Below are positions 41,518 through 53,144 of a stretch of 64,000 nucleotides of DNA, piece after piece. Under the pieces are notes generated by a model. It worked only from the letters and a program-made list of their open reading frames with translations. It was not told where the DNA came from and ran no database searches. Positions within the stretch are counted from its first letter, which is position 1. The number at the start of each line of letters is the position of its first letter. The DNA is from Thiotrichaceae bacterium (lineage in GTDB: Bacteria > Pseudomonadota > Gammaproteobacteria > SZUA-140): the NCBI GenBank assembly GCA_002401765.2, contig NVTY02000079.1, forward strand, positions 124,001-188,000, given 5' to 3'. The position numbers and the translations under genes were made by a program.

Positions 41518-41852
41518 GCCGCAAATCCATTGGTTTACGCACCTGGCTGATTCAGCGACTAAGCGCTGTCTATATGCTGCTATTTGTGGTCTGTTTTGGA
41601 ATCTACTTTGCTGTATGCACGCCTACCTCATATCTGGAATGGCGCACCATGATGGCCAACAGCTTTGTCGGCATCACGACCACGCTTTTTTTTCTCTCAC
41701 TATTGACGCACGCCTGGGTTGGCATGCGCGATGTGATGATGGATTACATTCATATTGATAGCATACGCCTCGCGTTATTGACGGGCGTTGGTTTTGCCCT
41801 GTTAGGGACGGCTATCTGGATTATGAAGATTTTACTGACGGTGAGTGTATGA
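41514..41852 (+). CDS. sdhD: Succinate dehydrogenase membrane anchor subunit
   Basis: ATGA overlap with sdhC; '[22 protein letters not shown]...[14 protein letters not shown]'. Confidence 0.96.
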   Translation: MSRKSIGLRTWLIQRLSAVYMLLFVVCFGIYFAVCTPTSYLEWRTMMANSFVGITTTLFFLSLLTHAWVGMRDVMMDYIHIDSIRLALLTGVGFALLGTAIWIMKILLTVSV

Positions 41853-43624
41853 GTGATATCAGGCAGAATATTGAACGTCGACGTTTTGATACATTGGTGA
41901 TTGGTGCCGGTGGTGGTGGTTTACGTGCCGCGATGCAGATGTCGCAGGCGGATGCATCGGTCGCGGTGGTCTCCAAAGTTTTCCCCACTCGCTCACATAC
42001 TGTTGCTGCGCAGGGTGGCATCAATGCTGCACTTGCCAATGTACTGCCTGATAACTGGCACTGGCACATGTACGACACGGTAAAAGGCAGTGATTATCTA
42101 GGTGATCAGGATGCGATTGAATATATGTGTCGCACCGCCTCACGCCTGGTCATTGAGCTGGAACATTATGGGGTGCCATTTTCCCGCCTTGATAATGGCA
42201 AAATTTATCAGCGTCCTTTTGGTGGGCAGAGCCAGGATTTTGGTGGTGATCAGGCAGCGCGTACTTGTGCGGCTGCTGATAGAACTGGCCATGCAATATT
42301 GCATACGTTGTACCAGCAAAACATCAAAGCCAAGACCCATTTCTTTGATGAATATTTCGCCATCGATCTGCTAAAAGATAAAGAGGGCTATATACTTGGT
42401 GCATTGGTGATGTGCATTGAGACGGGTGAACCCCTTATTATTGAAGCAAAGACCACCTTGATTGCGACCGGTGGTGCCGGGCAGATGTACCGTACCAATA
42501 CCAATGCGCATATCAATACTGGCGATGGCATGGGGATGGCGTTACGTGCAGGCATCCCACTGCAGGATATGGAGTTCATCCAGTTTCATCCTACTGGTGT
42601 GGCAGGTAAGGGGATGTTGATTACCGAAGGTGCGCGTGGTGAGGGTGGCTATCTACTCAATGGTGATGGTGAACGCTTTATGGAGCGTTATGCACCGCAT
42701 GCCAAAGACCTCGCGAGCCGCGATGTGGTGAGCCGTTCTATTTACACCGAGATAAAAGAGGGGCGCGGTTGTGGCCCCAACAAAGATCATGTGATGTTAA
42801 AGCTTGATCACCTCGGGGAAGAGACACTGCGTAAACGTTTGCCCGGTATCTATGAGATGGTAAAGACCTTTATGCATATCGATGCAGCGAAAGAGCTGGT
42901 GCCCGTTTACCCGACTGCGCATTACACCATGGGCGGTATTCCAACGAACATCAATGGCCAGGTAGTGGTGCCTGAACGTAACGGTGAAGATACTATTCCC
43001 GGGCTTTATGCGGCAGGCGAATGCGCTTGTGTTTCGGTGCATGGCGCGAATCGCCTGGGTGGTAATTCGCTGCTCGACATCATCGTCTTTGGGCGTGCTG
43101 CGGGTAATCACATCATTGAATACCTAGGTGAAAATCGTTTTCACCGCCCGATGGATGAAGATAGCGTGACCGCGGCACTAGACCACATGGCTCACTGGGA
43201 GCGCAAAGGCGAGGGGGAAAGTGTTGATTCGCTGCGCACCGATCTGCAGAAGACGATGGAAGACTATAATGGCGTCTTCCGTTCTGAAGAACTGATGGTC
43301 GAGGGCCTCGAAAAGCTGCTGGCCATTCAGGAGCGAATGAAACATGTAACCCTTAAAGATCACAGTCGCGTGTTTAATACCGCGCGTATCGAAGCCTTTG
43401 AACTTGAAAATCTAGTCGATATTGCACTGGCGGCTGCGACCTCAGCACTGGCACGCAAAGAGAGCCGTGGTGCGCATTCTCGTATCGATTATCCTGAGCG
43501 TGATGATGAGCGTTGGATGAAACATAGTCTCTATTTTAAAGAAGGGCGTAAGCTGGAATACAAACCGGTGCGGATGAAGCCGAAAAGCGTTGAAGCATTC
43601 CCACCTAAGCCACGTGTTTATTGA
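41849..43624 (+). CDS. sdhA: Succinate dehydrogenase flavoprotein subunit
   Basis: '[15 protein letters not shown]'-type FAD region ([14 protein letters not shown]), '[25 protein letters not shown]'. Confidence 0.99.
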   Translation: MSDIRQNIERRRFDTLVIGAGGGGLRAAMQMSQADASVAVVSKVFPTRSHTVAAQGGINAALANVLPDNWHWHMYDTVKGSDYLGDQDAIEYMCRTASRLVIELEHYGVPFSRLDNGKIYQRPFGGQSQDFGGDQAARTCAAADRTGHAILHTLYQQNIKAKTHFFDEYFAIDLLKDKEGYILGALVMCIETGEPLIIEAKTTLIATGGAGQMYRTNTNAHINTGDGMGMALRAGIPLQDMEFIQFHPTGVAGKGMLITEGARGEGGYLLNGDGERFMERYAPHAKDLASRDVVSRSIYTEIKEGRGCGPNKDHVMLKLDHLGEETLRKRLPGIYEMVKTFMHIDAAKELVPVYPTAHYTMGGIPTNINGQVVVPERNGEDTIPGLYAAGECACVSVHGANRLGGNSLLDIIVFGRAAGNHIIEYLGENRFHRPMDEDSVTAALDHMAHWERKGEGESVDSLRTDLQKTMEDYNGVFRSEELMVEGLEKLLAIQERMKHVTLKDHSRVFNTARIEAFELENLVDIALAAATSALARKESRGAHSRIDYPERDDERWMKHSLYFKEGRKLEYKPVRMKPKSVEAFPPKPRVY

Positions 43625-43639
43625 TAAGGAGTGGTGCTA

Positions 43640-44341
43640 ATGGAAACTATCCGTCTCTCGGTCTATCGTTATAACCCAGACAAAGACCAAAAACCCTATA
43701 TGCAGGAGTACGCGCTCGAACTCGACGCCGACAAAATGGTGCTGGATGCATTGAAAATGGTGAAGGCACAGGATGAGAGCCTGAGTTTTCGTCACTCCTG
43801 TGGTGAAGGGGTGTGTGGTTCAGATGGCCTTAACATCAACGGCACTAATGCGCTTTCCTGTGTCACCGCCATTGCCGGTCTTGAGCAGCCGATTGAAGTT
43901 CGTCCGCTGCCAGGGCTTCCTGTGATTCGTGATCTGGTGGTCGATATGGAGCAGTTTTATAAACAGTATCGTGCTGCGAAACCGTATCTGATAGTGAAAG
44001 ACCCAGAACCTGAGGTAGAATTCAAACAGACCCCTGCGCAACGTGAAGAGCTTGATGGGCTTTATGAATGTGTCCTGTGTGGCTGCTGCTCAACGGCATG
44101 TCCTTCGTTCTGGTGGAACCCCGATAAATTTATGGGTCCCGCAGCGTTATTACAGTCATACCGCTTCCTTGCAGACAGCCGTGACCAGGCGAGCGACGAG
44201 CGCCTTAATGATCTGGAGGATGCCTACAAGCTCTATCGTTGCCATACCATTATGAACTGCGTGCAGGTCTGCCCAAAGGGGCTTAACCCGGCTAAGGCCA
44301 TCGGTAAGATCAAGCACATGATGCTCAAGCAGCTCACATGA
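43640..44341 (+). CDS. sdhB: Succinate dehydrogenase iron-sulfur subunit
   Basis: 'SLSFRHSCGEGVCGSDGLNING', 'CVLCGCCSTACPSFWWN'. Confidence 0.98.
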   Translation: METIRLSVYRYNPDKDQKPYMQEYALELDADKMVLDALKMVKAQDESLSFRHSCGEGVCGSDGLNINGTNALSCVTAIAGLEQPIEVRPLPGLPVIRDLVVDMEQFYKQYRAAKPYLIVKDPEPEVEFKQTPAQREELDGLYECVLCGCCSTACPSFWWNPDKFMGPAALLQSYRFLADSRDQASDERLNDLEDAYKLYRCHTIMNCVQVCPKGLNPAKAIGKIKHMMLKQLT

Positions 44342-44607
44342 TGGTTGCTGCTGTAATGAATGAGGTTAATAGCGAAGCGCGTCTTCGTTGGCAATGCCGG
44401 CGTGGTATGCTCGAATTAGATCTTTTTTTACGTGAGTTCCTCGAAAAGGGGTATGGCAGGCTTACTCGTGATGAAAAATTGACGTTTGACCGGATGCTAG
44501 CCATCGGTGATCAGCCATTACTTGAACACTTAATGGGACGCGAGCAGCCGGAAGATAAGGATATCGCCGATGTCGTCAACAAGGTTCGAGCCATCTTTAC
44601 GGATTGA
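44338..44607 (+). CDS. sdhE: FAD assembly factor SdhE
   Basis: 'LRWQCRRGMLELDLFLREFLEKGYGRL' (RGxxE motif). Confidence 0.95.
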   Translation: MMVAAVMNEVNSEARLRWQCRRGMLELDLFLREFLEKGYGRLTRDEKLTFDRMLAIGDQPLLEHLMGREQPEDKDIADVVNKVRAIFTD

Positions 44608-44998
44608 GCCACAATCCTCACCCATTCTGAAGTGGCTTTTATTCGTTAACTTTTTGGGTGCGACAGTCATACTCATGACTGTTTTCCCCATCTTAATTTC
44701 ACTGCCGCTTAGTCTTGTTTTGTGGCTCTATTTTTTTCAGCTTTATAAACGCTATATTTCACAATGTGCGGCACAATCTGTTCGATTACTCATTCGAGAA
44801 ACAACGGGTGACTGGTTGCTTCACACGATTGATGGTCGCGTGAAAGTAGCCACATTATCGCCATCAAGCTACATCCATCCACAGCTGATCATTTTAATCC
44901 TAAAGACGGATGAGCGGCGTTATATACTGCCATTGTTGCGCGATTCACTTTCTCAAGATTGTTTTAGAGCGCTCTCAGTGTGGATAAAAATGAAGTGA
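44570..44998 (+). CDS. YgfX-like membrane protein
   Basis: Two TM segments, position directly after sdhE, C-terminal 'RYILPLLRDSLSQDCFRALSVWIK'. Confidence 0.7.
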   Translation: MSSTRFEPSLRIEPQSSPILKWLLFVNFLGATVILMTVFPILISLPLSLVLWLYFFQLYKRYISQCAAQSVRLLIRETTGDWLLHTIDGRVKVATLSPSSYIHPQLIILILKTDERRYILPLLRDSLSQDCFRALSVWIKMK

Positions 44999-45428
44999 CG
45001 GGCTATCAAATAATAATTTTCTCATTATTGCATGTGATCAACGTGATGATTGCCTGCTCTTTTCTCTACTCCTTTTTCGTAAATATATACCTACAAAAAA
45101 ATAGTTATATTTAATTGGCTACCTATGTAGGTGATTTCCTATGCCTTATTGTTTAAGTCAGTTATCTCTCCCCGCTTTGTTACCGCAAGTGAAAATCAAT
45201 ATATCAGATGTTTGTAAAGGCCATCTTATATGGCAAGTTGATAAGCATTCACATCAATACAGCTATCCCTAATGTGATCAAAAATCATTATTTTGATGTT
45301 AATAAAACGATTGTTTTTTTGTAGCGAGCTATCCCTGGCTAAATATTTTATAAGTTCGCATGTTGTTGGAGTGAATATTGCTAGTGAGTAGGTCAGTACT
45401 TTTAACTGTATCAATGTAATGACCAACA

Positions 45429-47276
45429 ATGGCTGGGGAAAAAATGAGCAATGCAATGAGAAAAGAAGCGCTGGATTTACCGGTATCAAATCAAACTACG
45501 GCAGCAGATTTTATTTTGGATTACTTATCTCAGGTTAATGTCGATAAAATATTTGGTGTTCCAGGCGGTGCGATTGAGCCCTTATTTGATGCAATTGCTC
45601 GATTTAATAGAAATAGCAATTCTTCAATGAACATGAAAAACAGTTATGAGGCTCCATTACTGATGGATCTTATTGTATCTCGGCATGAAGTGGGTGCGGC
45701 CTTTATGGCCGACGGTTATGCACGGGAGAGCGGGCGCATGGCCGTTTGCTGCGCAACAACAGGCCCGGGTTCTACCAACTTAATTACCGGGGTTGCATCA
45801 GCTTATATGGATCAGATACCGATGTTGGTATTGACACCGCAAACCTCAATGGCCAATTTTGGTCGATACGATCTTCAAGACTCTTCTGACGATGCCATCT
45901 CAATTACATCGATGTTCTCAAAATGTACTCGTTATAGTTCCGTGGTAACGCATATTGACCAGCTGAAGCACAAGTTAAAAAAAGCGGTTAAAATTGCGAA
46001 CACTCACCCACGTGGCCCCGTGCATTTAAGTATCCCGATGGAAATTTGGAACCATGCAATGGACGGTGGGGAAATGGTTAATAATGGGCATTTTGTTCCA
46101 GGCCAGCATGAAGGGTATGAGCATAATGGTTATGGTGAATTATGCAGGCTTGCGACAAATGATAAAAAAGTGCTGTTTTTACTAGGGCCAGGGAGCTTGC
46201 CTTATGCGCAAACGATAGTGGAATGTGCTGAGCTACTGAATGCTGAAATCATTACCACGCCAGCCGCAAAGGGGGCTGTTCAGGCTAACCATTGTCTATA
46301 TAGAGGTGTCTTAGGTTTTGCAGGCCATACACAGGCGATAGAGGCATTGCTGGACGAGGGCCTTGACCATATCATTACGATCGGGACTAACTTGAATCCA
46401 TTTGAAACAGCCGGGTTATGTAGCAACAGCGCTGTCATTGAAAAGATGATCTATATCAACTATTTTGGATCAGACAGTCTTGTTTCAGATGAGTCAGCTT
46501 TGCAGCTGTATGGCAGTCTCAATAAAATCTTCCACGATTTTAAAAAACACCTGTTGGCTAGGCCAGCCATGAATACAGCCGCTAAGAATAAGCCACTGCA
46601 ACAATGCTATCGTGTACCTCAATACGCCGGGGTTACAAAAATCTGTTGTGAGCGTAATATTCTCGCCTCGACACGAGTTGATCAGCTAGAAAAAAGCTTA
46701 GTTGTTAAACCTCAATATTTGATGAGTAAGTTACCTGAACTGCTGCCATCCACTGCTCGCTATCATGTTGATGCCGGTAATTCGTGGGCATGGGCAACAC
46801 ACTATCTTCACCTGAATACAACCTCGAATTATAAAATTGCGATGGGCTTTGGTTCGATGGGATGGGCGGTAGGCGCCTCTGTGGGAGCCGCCTGTGCACA
46901 AAAAGAAGCCCCAGTGGTCTGCATCACAGGTGATGGTAGCTATCTGATGAGTGGTCAGGAAATTACGGTTGCGGTGCAGCAGCAATTATCCGTTATTTTT
47001 GTTGTATTGAATGACAGTGCTTATGGCATGGTTAAGCATGGGCAGCGCATTGGCGGTGCGGAAGAGATCGGTTTTGAATTGCCGACGGTTGATTTTGCAT
47101 TAATGGCACAGGCCGTTGGTGCAAGAGGTGTTACGATTCGCAATGCACAAGAACTGGATGAGCTCGATATCACGTCCTTGCTGAGTGAAAGGGGGCCCGT
47201 ATTGCTTGATGTTCATATAGATGCTGAAGAGGTGCCACCAATGGCATCACGGCTAAAAGAATTGAACCGGGGGTAG
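45429..47276 (+). CDS. Acetolactate synthase-like thiamine-pyrophosphate enzyme (orphan large subunit)
   Basis: 'VDKIFGVPGGAIEPLFDAI..SRHEVGAAFMADGYARESGRMAVCCATTGPGSTNLITGVASAYMDQIPML', TPP motif 'GDGSYLMSGQEITVAVQQQLSVIFVVLNDSAYGMVKHGQ'; no small subunit adjacent; start may be ATG 45444. Confidence 0.88.
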   Translation: MAGEKMSNAMRKEALDLPVSNQTTAADFILDYLSQVNVDKIFGVPGGAIEPLFDAIARFNRNSNSSMNMKNSYEAPLLMDLIVSRHEVGAAFMADGYARESGRMAVCCATTGPGSTNLITGVASAYMDQIPMLVLTPQTSMANFGRYDLQDSSDDAISITSMFSKCTRYSSVVTHIDQLKHKLKKAVKIANTHPRGPVHLSIPMEIWNHAMDGGEMVNNGHFVPGQHEGYEHNGYGELCRLATNDKKVLFLLGPGSLPYAQTIVECAELLNAEIITTPAAKGAVQANHCLYRGVLGFAGHTQAIEALLDEGLDHIITIGTNLNPFETAGLCSNSAVIEKMIYINYFGSDSLVSDESALQLYGSLNKIFHDFKKHLLARPAMNTAAKNKPLQQCYRVPQYAGVTKICCERNILASTRVDQLEKSLVVKPQYLMSKLPELLPSTARYHVDAGNSWAWATHYLHLNTTSNYKIAMGFGSMGWAVGASVGAACAQKEAPVVCITGDGSYLMSGQEITVAVQQQLSVIFVVLNDSAYGMVKHGQRIGGAEEIGFELPTVDFALMAQAVGARGVTIRNAQELDELDITSLLSERGPVLLDVHIDAEEVPPMASRLKELNRG

Positions 47277-47317
47277 TCGCGACAATGGGTACTCCCATCA
47301 TGAACATGATGCTGGTC

Positions 47318-47914
47318 TTATAGTATAACGACCTCCATTTTTTCTAGCATGCGCGTCAATTGAATCAGTGGCAGGCCTATTAACGCAGTTGGGTCATCAC
47401 CGTCAAGGCGCTCAAAAAGTGTAATGCCAAGGCCTTCAAATTTAAATGATCCTGCGCATTGGTAGGGTTGTTCACGCAGCAGGTAGGCCTCAATCATTGC
47501 CGAGCTGAGCTGACGAAACTCAACATCAAATGGCACAACCACTGTTTCGTGAGTGGAATTTTGACTGTTTAGCAGGCTTAGTCCTGTCAAAAAAGTAACT
47601 CTTTTGCCTGACGCGGCGAGTAATTGGGCAGTTGCTCGTTGATGGTTGCCTGGTTTCCCCATTATTTTTCCGTCGAGTAACGCCACCTGATCTGAGCCGA
47701 TGATTAGCGCATCGGGATGCTTTTTTGCGACTTCACGGGCCTTCATTAGCGATAACCGAGCAACTAATGTTTCCGATAATTCGCCATTTTGGGCTGTTTC
47801 ATCAATATCTGGTGAAATGGTGTCAAAATTCAGTTGAAGGCGTTGTAGCAATGCTTTTCTGAATGGTGAGCTTGAGGCTAAAATGATTTTAGTCGTATTA
47901 TTGTAACCTTTCAT
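47318..47914 (-). CDS. Maf-like nucleotide pyrophosphatase (YceF type)
   Basis: 'ILASSSPFRKALLQRLQLNFDTISPDIDE' and 'ALIIGSDQVA'. Confidence 0.94.
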   Translation of the reverse strand: MKGYNNTTKIILASSSPFRKALLQRLQLNFDTISPDIDETAQNGELSETLVARLSLMKAREVAKKHPDALIIGSDQVALLDGKIMGKPGNHQRATAQLLAASGKRVTFLTGLSLLNSQNSTHETVVVPFDVEFRQLSSAMIEAYLLREQPYQCAGSFKFEGLGITLFERLDGDDPTALIGLPLIQLTRMLEKMEVVIL

Positions 47915-48086
47915 CTATATATATCATGTGGTTATGGTGAATACCTATTGTTTTAGGTATTGCAGGTAGTGGTGCCATCCAACGCGACAATTAGGCGCAT
48001 TTTTGGATCGCTTCAGGAGACTAGCTTACCTGATTTTGTTAATAGTTTTTGACAGTTAGCGCGTCTCGCCCTAAAATTGCGGGTTT

Positions 48087-48626
48087 ATGTCGATCCGCTT
48101 ACAAGATTATATAAAACCGCTTAATTTCTGCGACCGTGGTGAACACCTTAAAGGGACCATTCCGTTGACTGGGATGAGCCGTTTGACGGATGCATTGTGC
48201 GATCAAAATGGAGAGGTTGAAATAGACTTTGCATTTGATGTTGATGCGTCGGGCAACAAGACTTTGCGTGGCCATTTGAAAGCAACGCTGGCGCTGGAAT
48301 GCCAGCGTTGTATGAAAGCGGTCGCAACGCTGATTGAGACAGATATCTCGTTAGCATTTGTTGATACGGAAGCGGCTGGCAAGCAGCTTCCTAGTGAATA
48401 TGATCCCTATATTCTTGATGAAGCGACGGTTGTGGTACGAGAGTTGGTAGAAGATGAGCTGATTTTGGCGCTGCCGATTGTGACATTTCATCCTGAAGAT
48501 GAATGCGCAGTGGCCGTCCTTCAACCGCGTGAGGAAATTGAGACTCCGCAACCGGTTGAAAAGAAGAAACCCAAGCCATTTGGTGCGTTGGCTGGATTGA
48601 AAAAAGTGAAATCTGATGATGAATAA
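48087..48626 (+). CDS. yceD: YceD/DUF177 family protein
   Basis: 'LALECQRCMKAVATLIE...YDPYILDEATVVVRELVEDELILALPIVTFH'; upstream of rpmF. Confidence 0.92.
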   Translation: MSIRLQDYIKPLNFCDRGEHLKGTIPLTGMSRLTDALCDQNGEVEIDFAFDVDASGNKTLRGHLKATLALECQRCMKAVATLIETDISLAFVDTEAAGKQLPSEYDPYILDEATVVVRELVEDELILALPIVTFHPEDECAVAVLQPREEIETPQPVEKKKPKPFGALAGLKKVKSDDE

Positions 48627-48722
48627 TTGTCAGTGGTAACCGTGATTAGTGTTTCGTCACACGGCATTTAAAAGTTGTGACAAGTTAAGTGTAAGTGTTT
48701 TAGTTTTTAAGGAGTAGTTAGC

Positions 48723-48902
48723 ATGGCTGTACAAAAGAGTAAAAAATCAACTTCAAGACGTGGCATGCGTCGTTCACATGATGCGCTAACAGGTAAGACC
48801 TTATCTGTTGATACAAATTCAGGTGAAACTCACCTGCGCCACCACATCACTGCTGATGGTTACTACAAAGGCAAGAAAGTCGTCGAGAGCGCAGGCGAAT
48901 AG
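48723..48902 (+). CDS. rpmF: 50S ribosomal protein L32
   Basis: Not in ORF track (59 aa): [59 protein letters not shown]. Confidence 0.97.
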   Translation: MAVQKSKKSTSRRGMRRSHDALTGKTLSVDTNSGETHLRHHITADGYYKGKKVVESAGE

Positions 48903-48905
48903 GCC

Positions 48906-49928
48906 TTGGGTCTAACCGTTGCGCTTGATGCGATGGGTGGCGATCACGGCCCAGTCGTGACCGTTCCCGCCGCACTTAATGCGTTAAAGAAGCATCGTGA
49001 CCTCAAACTGATCCTTGTTGGTGATCAGGCGCAACTCATCGCCGCACTGCAACAGCAGGGCAGTGATGTGGGGGAGCGCCTAACAGTCCAGCACGCCTCT
49101 CAACAGGTAACGATGGATGAATCGCCCGCGTTAGCGCTACGCGGTAAAAAAGATTCATCGATGCGCGTTGCGATTAATCTGGTGAAAGATGGCACTGCGT
49201 CAGCTTGTGTCAGTGCGGGTAATACCGGTGCTTTGATGGCAACGGCGCGTTTTGTTTTGAAAACGTTACCCGGCGTTGATCGCCCGGCGATCATCTCAAC
49301 GCTTCCCGCGATGACAGGGCATACCCATATGCTGGATCTTGGGGCGAATGTTGATTCGACGGCTGAACATCTGTTTCAGTTTGCAGTGATGGGTTCTGTA
49401 TTGGCCAGCGCCGTTGAAAATATTGAACGCCCGACGGTCGGATTGCTTAATATTGGTTCGGAAGAAATGAAGGGTAATGAGCGAGTCAAAGAGGCTGCGA
49501 AGTTACTGGCGGCCAGCAATATTAACTATGTTGGTTTTGTTGAAGGTGATGATATCTTCAAAGGAACTGTTGATGTGGTGGTGTGTGATGGCTTTGTGGG
49601 TAATGTTGCCCTAAAAACTTGCGAAGGGGTTGCTAAGATGCTGAGTAGCTCTCTGAAAGAAGAGTTTTTGCGTACCCCATTGACAAAATTGGCAGCACTC
49701 TGTGCAAAGCCGGTGCTTAATGCTTTCCGCGCTAAATATGACCCGCGTAATTATAATGGTGCCAGTTTTGTTGGCTTGACGGGCATTGTGGTCAAAAGCC
49801 ATGGCGGGGCGGATGAACTTTCATTTGAGACCGCGATACGCGAAGCGATTACCGAAGTTGAAAAAAATGTGCCGCATTTGATCGGTAATCAGCTTGAGAC
49901 ACTATTAACCGGGGGGCAGGCAAGCTGA
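48906..49928 (+). CDS. plsX: Phosphate acyltransferase PlsX (TTG start)
   Basis: '[20 protein letters not shown]', '[12 protein letters not shown]'. Confidence 0.98.
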   Translation: MGLTVALDAMGGDHGPVVTVPAALNALKKHRDLKLILVGDQAQLIAALQQQGSDVGERLTVQHASQQVTMDESPALALRGKKDSSMRVAINLVKDGTASACVSAGNTGALMATARFVLKTLPGVDRPAIISTLPAMTGHTHMLDLGANVDSTAEHLFQFAVMGSVLASAVENIERPTVGLLNIGSEEMKGNERVKEAAKLLAASNINYVGFVEGDDIFKGTVDVVVCDGFVGNVALKTCEGVAKMLSSSLKEEFLRTPLTKLAALCAKPVLNAFRAKYDPRNYNGASFVGLTGIVVKSHGGADELSFETAIREAITEVEKNVPHLIGNQLETLLTGGQAS

Positions 49929-50893
49929 TGAATTCACGTATCGCTGGGACAGGCGGTTATCTTCCCGAAAACGTCATGACCAATGCCGACCTGGAAAAGA
50001 TAGTTGAGACTTCGGATGAATGGATCATTGAACGCACCGGCATCAAGCAGCGTCATATTGCAGTGGCAGGCGAAACCACCTGTGATCTCGCAGAAAAGGC
50101 GGCGCGACTAGCGATAGACGCGGCGGGCATCACGGTTCAGGATATTGATCTTATTATCGTCGCGACCACTACCCCCGATCGTATCTTTCCAAGTACCGCT
50201 TGCCTGTTACAGCAACGACTTGATATTCACGGCTGTGCGGCATTTGACGTGCAGGCTGTCTGCACGGGTTTTGTTTATGCACTGAGCGTCGCTGAAAAAT
50301 TTATTCGCACCGGCAGTGCCACGCGCGCGCTGGTAGTGGGGGCTGAAACAACGTCACGTATTATCGACTGGACTGATCGTAGCACCTGCGTCTTGTTTGG
50401 CGATGGTGCGGGCGCAGTGGTACTTGAGGCAACTAAAGAGCGCGGTATTCTATCAACTCATCTGCATGCCGATGGTGCATACAGTGACCTGTTGACAGTG
50501 CCTGAAGGTATTTCGCAGGGGTTTTCGAAAATGCAGGCGGGTGAGGCCTATATCACCATGCAGGGCAATGAAGTCTTTAAAATGGCGGTCAAAACACTTG
50601 GGCGTATCGTAGACGAGACACTGGCGGCGAATGATATGCAAAAAAGTGATATTGATTGGTTGATCCCGCATCAGGCCAATATTCGTATTATAAAGGCGAC
50701 TGCGAAGAAATTAAATATGCCGATGGACCAAGTGGTGGTAACTGTTGGTCACCACGGCAATACCTCGGCGGCCTCGATACCACTAGCGCTTGATGTTGCG
50801 GTACGTGATGGTCGTGTTAAACGCGGCGAAATGCTATTGCTTGAGGCCTTTGGTGGTGGTTTCACCTGGGGTTCGGCGCTGCTTAAGTACTAA
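49928..50893 (+). CDS. fabH: Beta-ketoacyl-ACP synthase III
   Basis: '[40 protein letters not shown]', '[12 protein letters not shown]'. Confidence 0.98.
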   Translation: MNSRIAGTGGYLPENVMTNADLEKIVETSDEWIIERTGIKQRHIAVAGETTCDLAEKAARLAIDAAGITVQDIDLIIVATTTPDRIFPSTACLLQQRLDIHGCAAFDVQAVCTGFVYALSVAEKFIRTGSATRALVVGAETTSRIIDWTDRSTCVLFGDGAGAVVLEATKERGILSTHLHADGAYSDLLTVPEGISQGFSKMQAGEAYITMQGNEVFKMAVKTLGRIVDETLAANDMQKSDIDWLIPHQANIRIIKATAKKLNMPMDQVVVTVGHHGNTSAASIPLALDVAVRDGRVKRGEMLLLEAFGGGFTWGSALLKY

Positions 50894-50930
50894 TTCTATA
50901 TTTTTCTGATTTAATCTGGATTTATTTTTC

Positions 50931-51878
50931 ATGAGTAAAAAAGTTGCTTTTGTCTTTCCAGGCCAGGGTTCGCAGGCTATTGGTATGTTGTCTGAGATTG
51001 CTGCTGTTAATCCTATTGTTGAGCAGACCTTCGCAGAGGCTTCTGGTGTTTTAGGATATGACCTATGGCAGTTGGTTCAAAACGGTCGAGACACTGAGCT
51101 TAATCAGACTGATAAAACGCAACCTGCGATGCTCGCAGCAGGTGTCGCGATGTACCGCGTGTGGCAAAATATCGCCAATGTTACGCCAACTGTAATGGCG
51201 GGGCACAGTTTAGGGGAGTACAGCGCATTGGTCTGCTCCGGCGCGATCCCATTCACAGCGGCAATTGATCTCGTTGAAAAACGGGGGCGTTTTATGCAGC
51301 AGGCGGTGCCCGCTGGTGAAGGCGCTATGGCCGCAATTTTAGGTCTTGATGATGCGTTGGTGATCAAGTGTTGTGAAGAGGCGGCTGAGGGTGAAATCAT
51401 CTCAGCGGTGAATTTTAATTCGCCGGGTCAAGTGGTGGTGGCTGGCAGTGCGGCAGCTGTTGAACGCGTAACAGGAATTGCCAAGGCGGCGGGTGCTAAG
51501 CGCGCACTGATGTTGCCAGTCAGCGTACCGTCTCATTGCGAGTTAATGCGCCCGGCTGCGGAGCAGATAGCACCGTTGTTAGCCTCTATCGAGATTACCG
51601 CGCCTGTGATCCCGGTGATTCATAATACGGATGTGTCCACGCATCAAGATGCCGACGCGATACGAGACGCGCTGCTGCGACAACTGTATAATCCGGTGCG
51701 TTGGGTTGAAAGCGTGCGACAGATCGCCGCTAGTGATATCAACACGCTAGTGGAATGTGGTCCGGGCAAAGTACTCGCAGGCTTAAATAAGCGTATCGAG
51801 CGTCGCATGACGGCGCTACCGATCTTTGATCCTGCAAGCCTTGAAAAGGCCATTGCAACTGTCACAGCAGAAGGTTAA
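50931..51878 (+). CDS. fabD: Malonyl-CoA--ACP transacylase
   Basis: 'VAFVFPGQGSQAIGML', GHSLGEYSAL. Confidence 0.98.
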   Translation: MSKKVAFVFPGQGSQAIGMLSEIAAVNPIVEQTFAEASGVLGYDLWQLVQNGRDTELNQTDKTQPAMLAAGVAMYRVWQNIANVTPTVMAGHSLGEYSALVCSGAIPFTAAIDLVEKRGRFMQQAVPAGEGAMAAILGLDDALVIKCCEEAAEGEIISAVNFNSPGQVVVAGSAAAVERVTGIAKAAGAKRALMLPVSVPSHCELMRPAAEQIAPLLASIEITAPVIPVIHNTDVSTHQDADAIRDALLRQLYNPVRWVESVRQIAASDINTLVECGPGKVLAGLNKRIERRMTALPIFDPASLEKAIATVTAEG

Positions 51879-51883
51879 TTGAG

Positions 51884-52621
51884 ATGGAAAATGAAATTGT
51901 TTTAATCAGTGGCGCCTCGCGTGGGATTGGACGTGCGATTGCACTCTCTCTCGGAAAAAATGGCGCGACTGTCGTTGGCACTGCTACATCAGAAAATGGT
52001 GCGGAAAACATCACTAAGTACCTGGATGAAAACGGTATTAAAGGCGCTGGAGAAGTGCTCAATGTGACCGACCAGGTGTCTATCGACACCTTGTTGAAGA
52101 CGATCACTGACAAATTTGGTGCGCCGACTATCCTGGTGAATAACGCAGGGATTACTCGCGACAACCTTTTGATCAGGATGAAAGAGGATGAGTGGAGCGA
52201 TACCATTGATACTAATTTAAGTTCTGTCTATCGCCTGAGCAAGTCTTGTCTGCGCGCCATGATGAAGGCGCGTAGCGGTAAGATAGTCAATATTGCGTCG
52301 GTAGTGGCACTCATCGGTAATCCAGGGCAATGTAACTACGCCGCAGCGAAGTCTGGCATGATCGGCTTCAGCAAGGCATTGGCGCGTGAAGTGGCTTCTC
52401 GTGGCATTACGGTTAACTGTGTCGCGCCAGGTTTTATCGAAACCGACATGACACATGAACTGCCAGAAAAACAGAAAGAATCGCTGCTGCAGTCGATCCC
52501 ACTGAAGCGACTCGGTCGCCCAGAAGAGATTGCGGGTGCGGTTGAATACTTGACCTCATCAGTAGGAAGTTATATTACCGGCGAGACAATTAACGTCAAT
52601 GGTGGAATGTATATGGCTTAA
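51884..52621 (+). CDS. fabG: 3-oxoacyl-ACP reductase
   Basis: SDR motifs 'LISGASRGIGRAIAL', 'YAAAKSGMIGFSKALAREVASRGITVNCVAPGFIETDM'. Confidence 0.98.
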   Translation: MENEIVLISGASRGIGRAIALSLGKNGATVVGTATSENGAENITKYLDENGIKGAGEVLNVTDQVSIDTLLKTITDKFGAPTILVNNAGITRDNLLIRMKEDEWSDTIDTNLSSVYRLSKSCLRAMMKARSGKIVNIASVVALIGNPGQCNYAAAKSGMIGFSKALAREVASRGITVNCVAPGFIETDMTHELPEKQKESLLQSIPLKRLGRPEEIAGAVEYLTSSVGSYITGETINVNGGMYMA

Positions 52622-52779
52622 TAGATGCGATGGCATTTATCATGAGTCAATCAAAACAGTTAGTTAGAGTAGAATTCATCGGTTAGGAGCGATTTTTTGT
52701 AGCCAATCGCAAGGGTTTACAATAGAATACGGCCGCAACCCCGTTTTATGGGTTTAATTTCCTGGGAGGAAAATTTGTC

Positions 52780-53016
52780 ATGAGTACTGTTGAAGAACGC
52801 GTCAGCAAAATTGTTGTTGAACAGCTAGGTGTTAAGGAAGATGAAGTCACCAGCGAAGCATCTTTTGTAGATGATCTGGGTGCCGATTCGCTCGATACCG
52901 TGGAGCTAGTGATGGCGCTTGAAGAAGAATTCGAGTGTGAGATTCCTGATGACGAAGCAGAGAAAATCACCACCGTAAAGCAAGCGGTTGACTACATCAA
53001 CTCTACTAATAGTTGA
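52780..53016 (+). CDS. acpP: Acyl carrier protein
   Basis: '[21 protein letters not shown]'. Confidence 0.99.
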   Translation: MSTVEERVSKIVVEQLGVKEDEVTSEASFVDDLGADSLDTVELVMALEEEFECEIPDDEAEKITTVKQAVDYINSTNS

Positions 53017-53031
53017 TAGATTAGCATGCTC

Positions 53032-53072
53032 GAGGCCGTATTCCACCTGTTGGTGGAATCGGCCTTTTGTAT
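53032..53072 (+). terminator. Rho-independent terminator after acpP
   Basis: AGGCCGtATTCCACC-tgtt-GGTGGAATcGGCCTTTT. Confidence 0.85.
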
Positions 53073-53144
53073 TTTCAGGGGTTAGAGAGACGCCTGGTAT
53101 TAAATCCTTAAGTAACATCGTATTAATGTTGGAGTGTAGATAGG

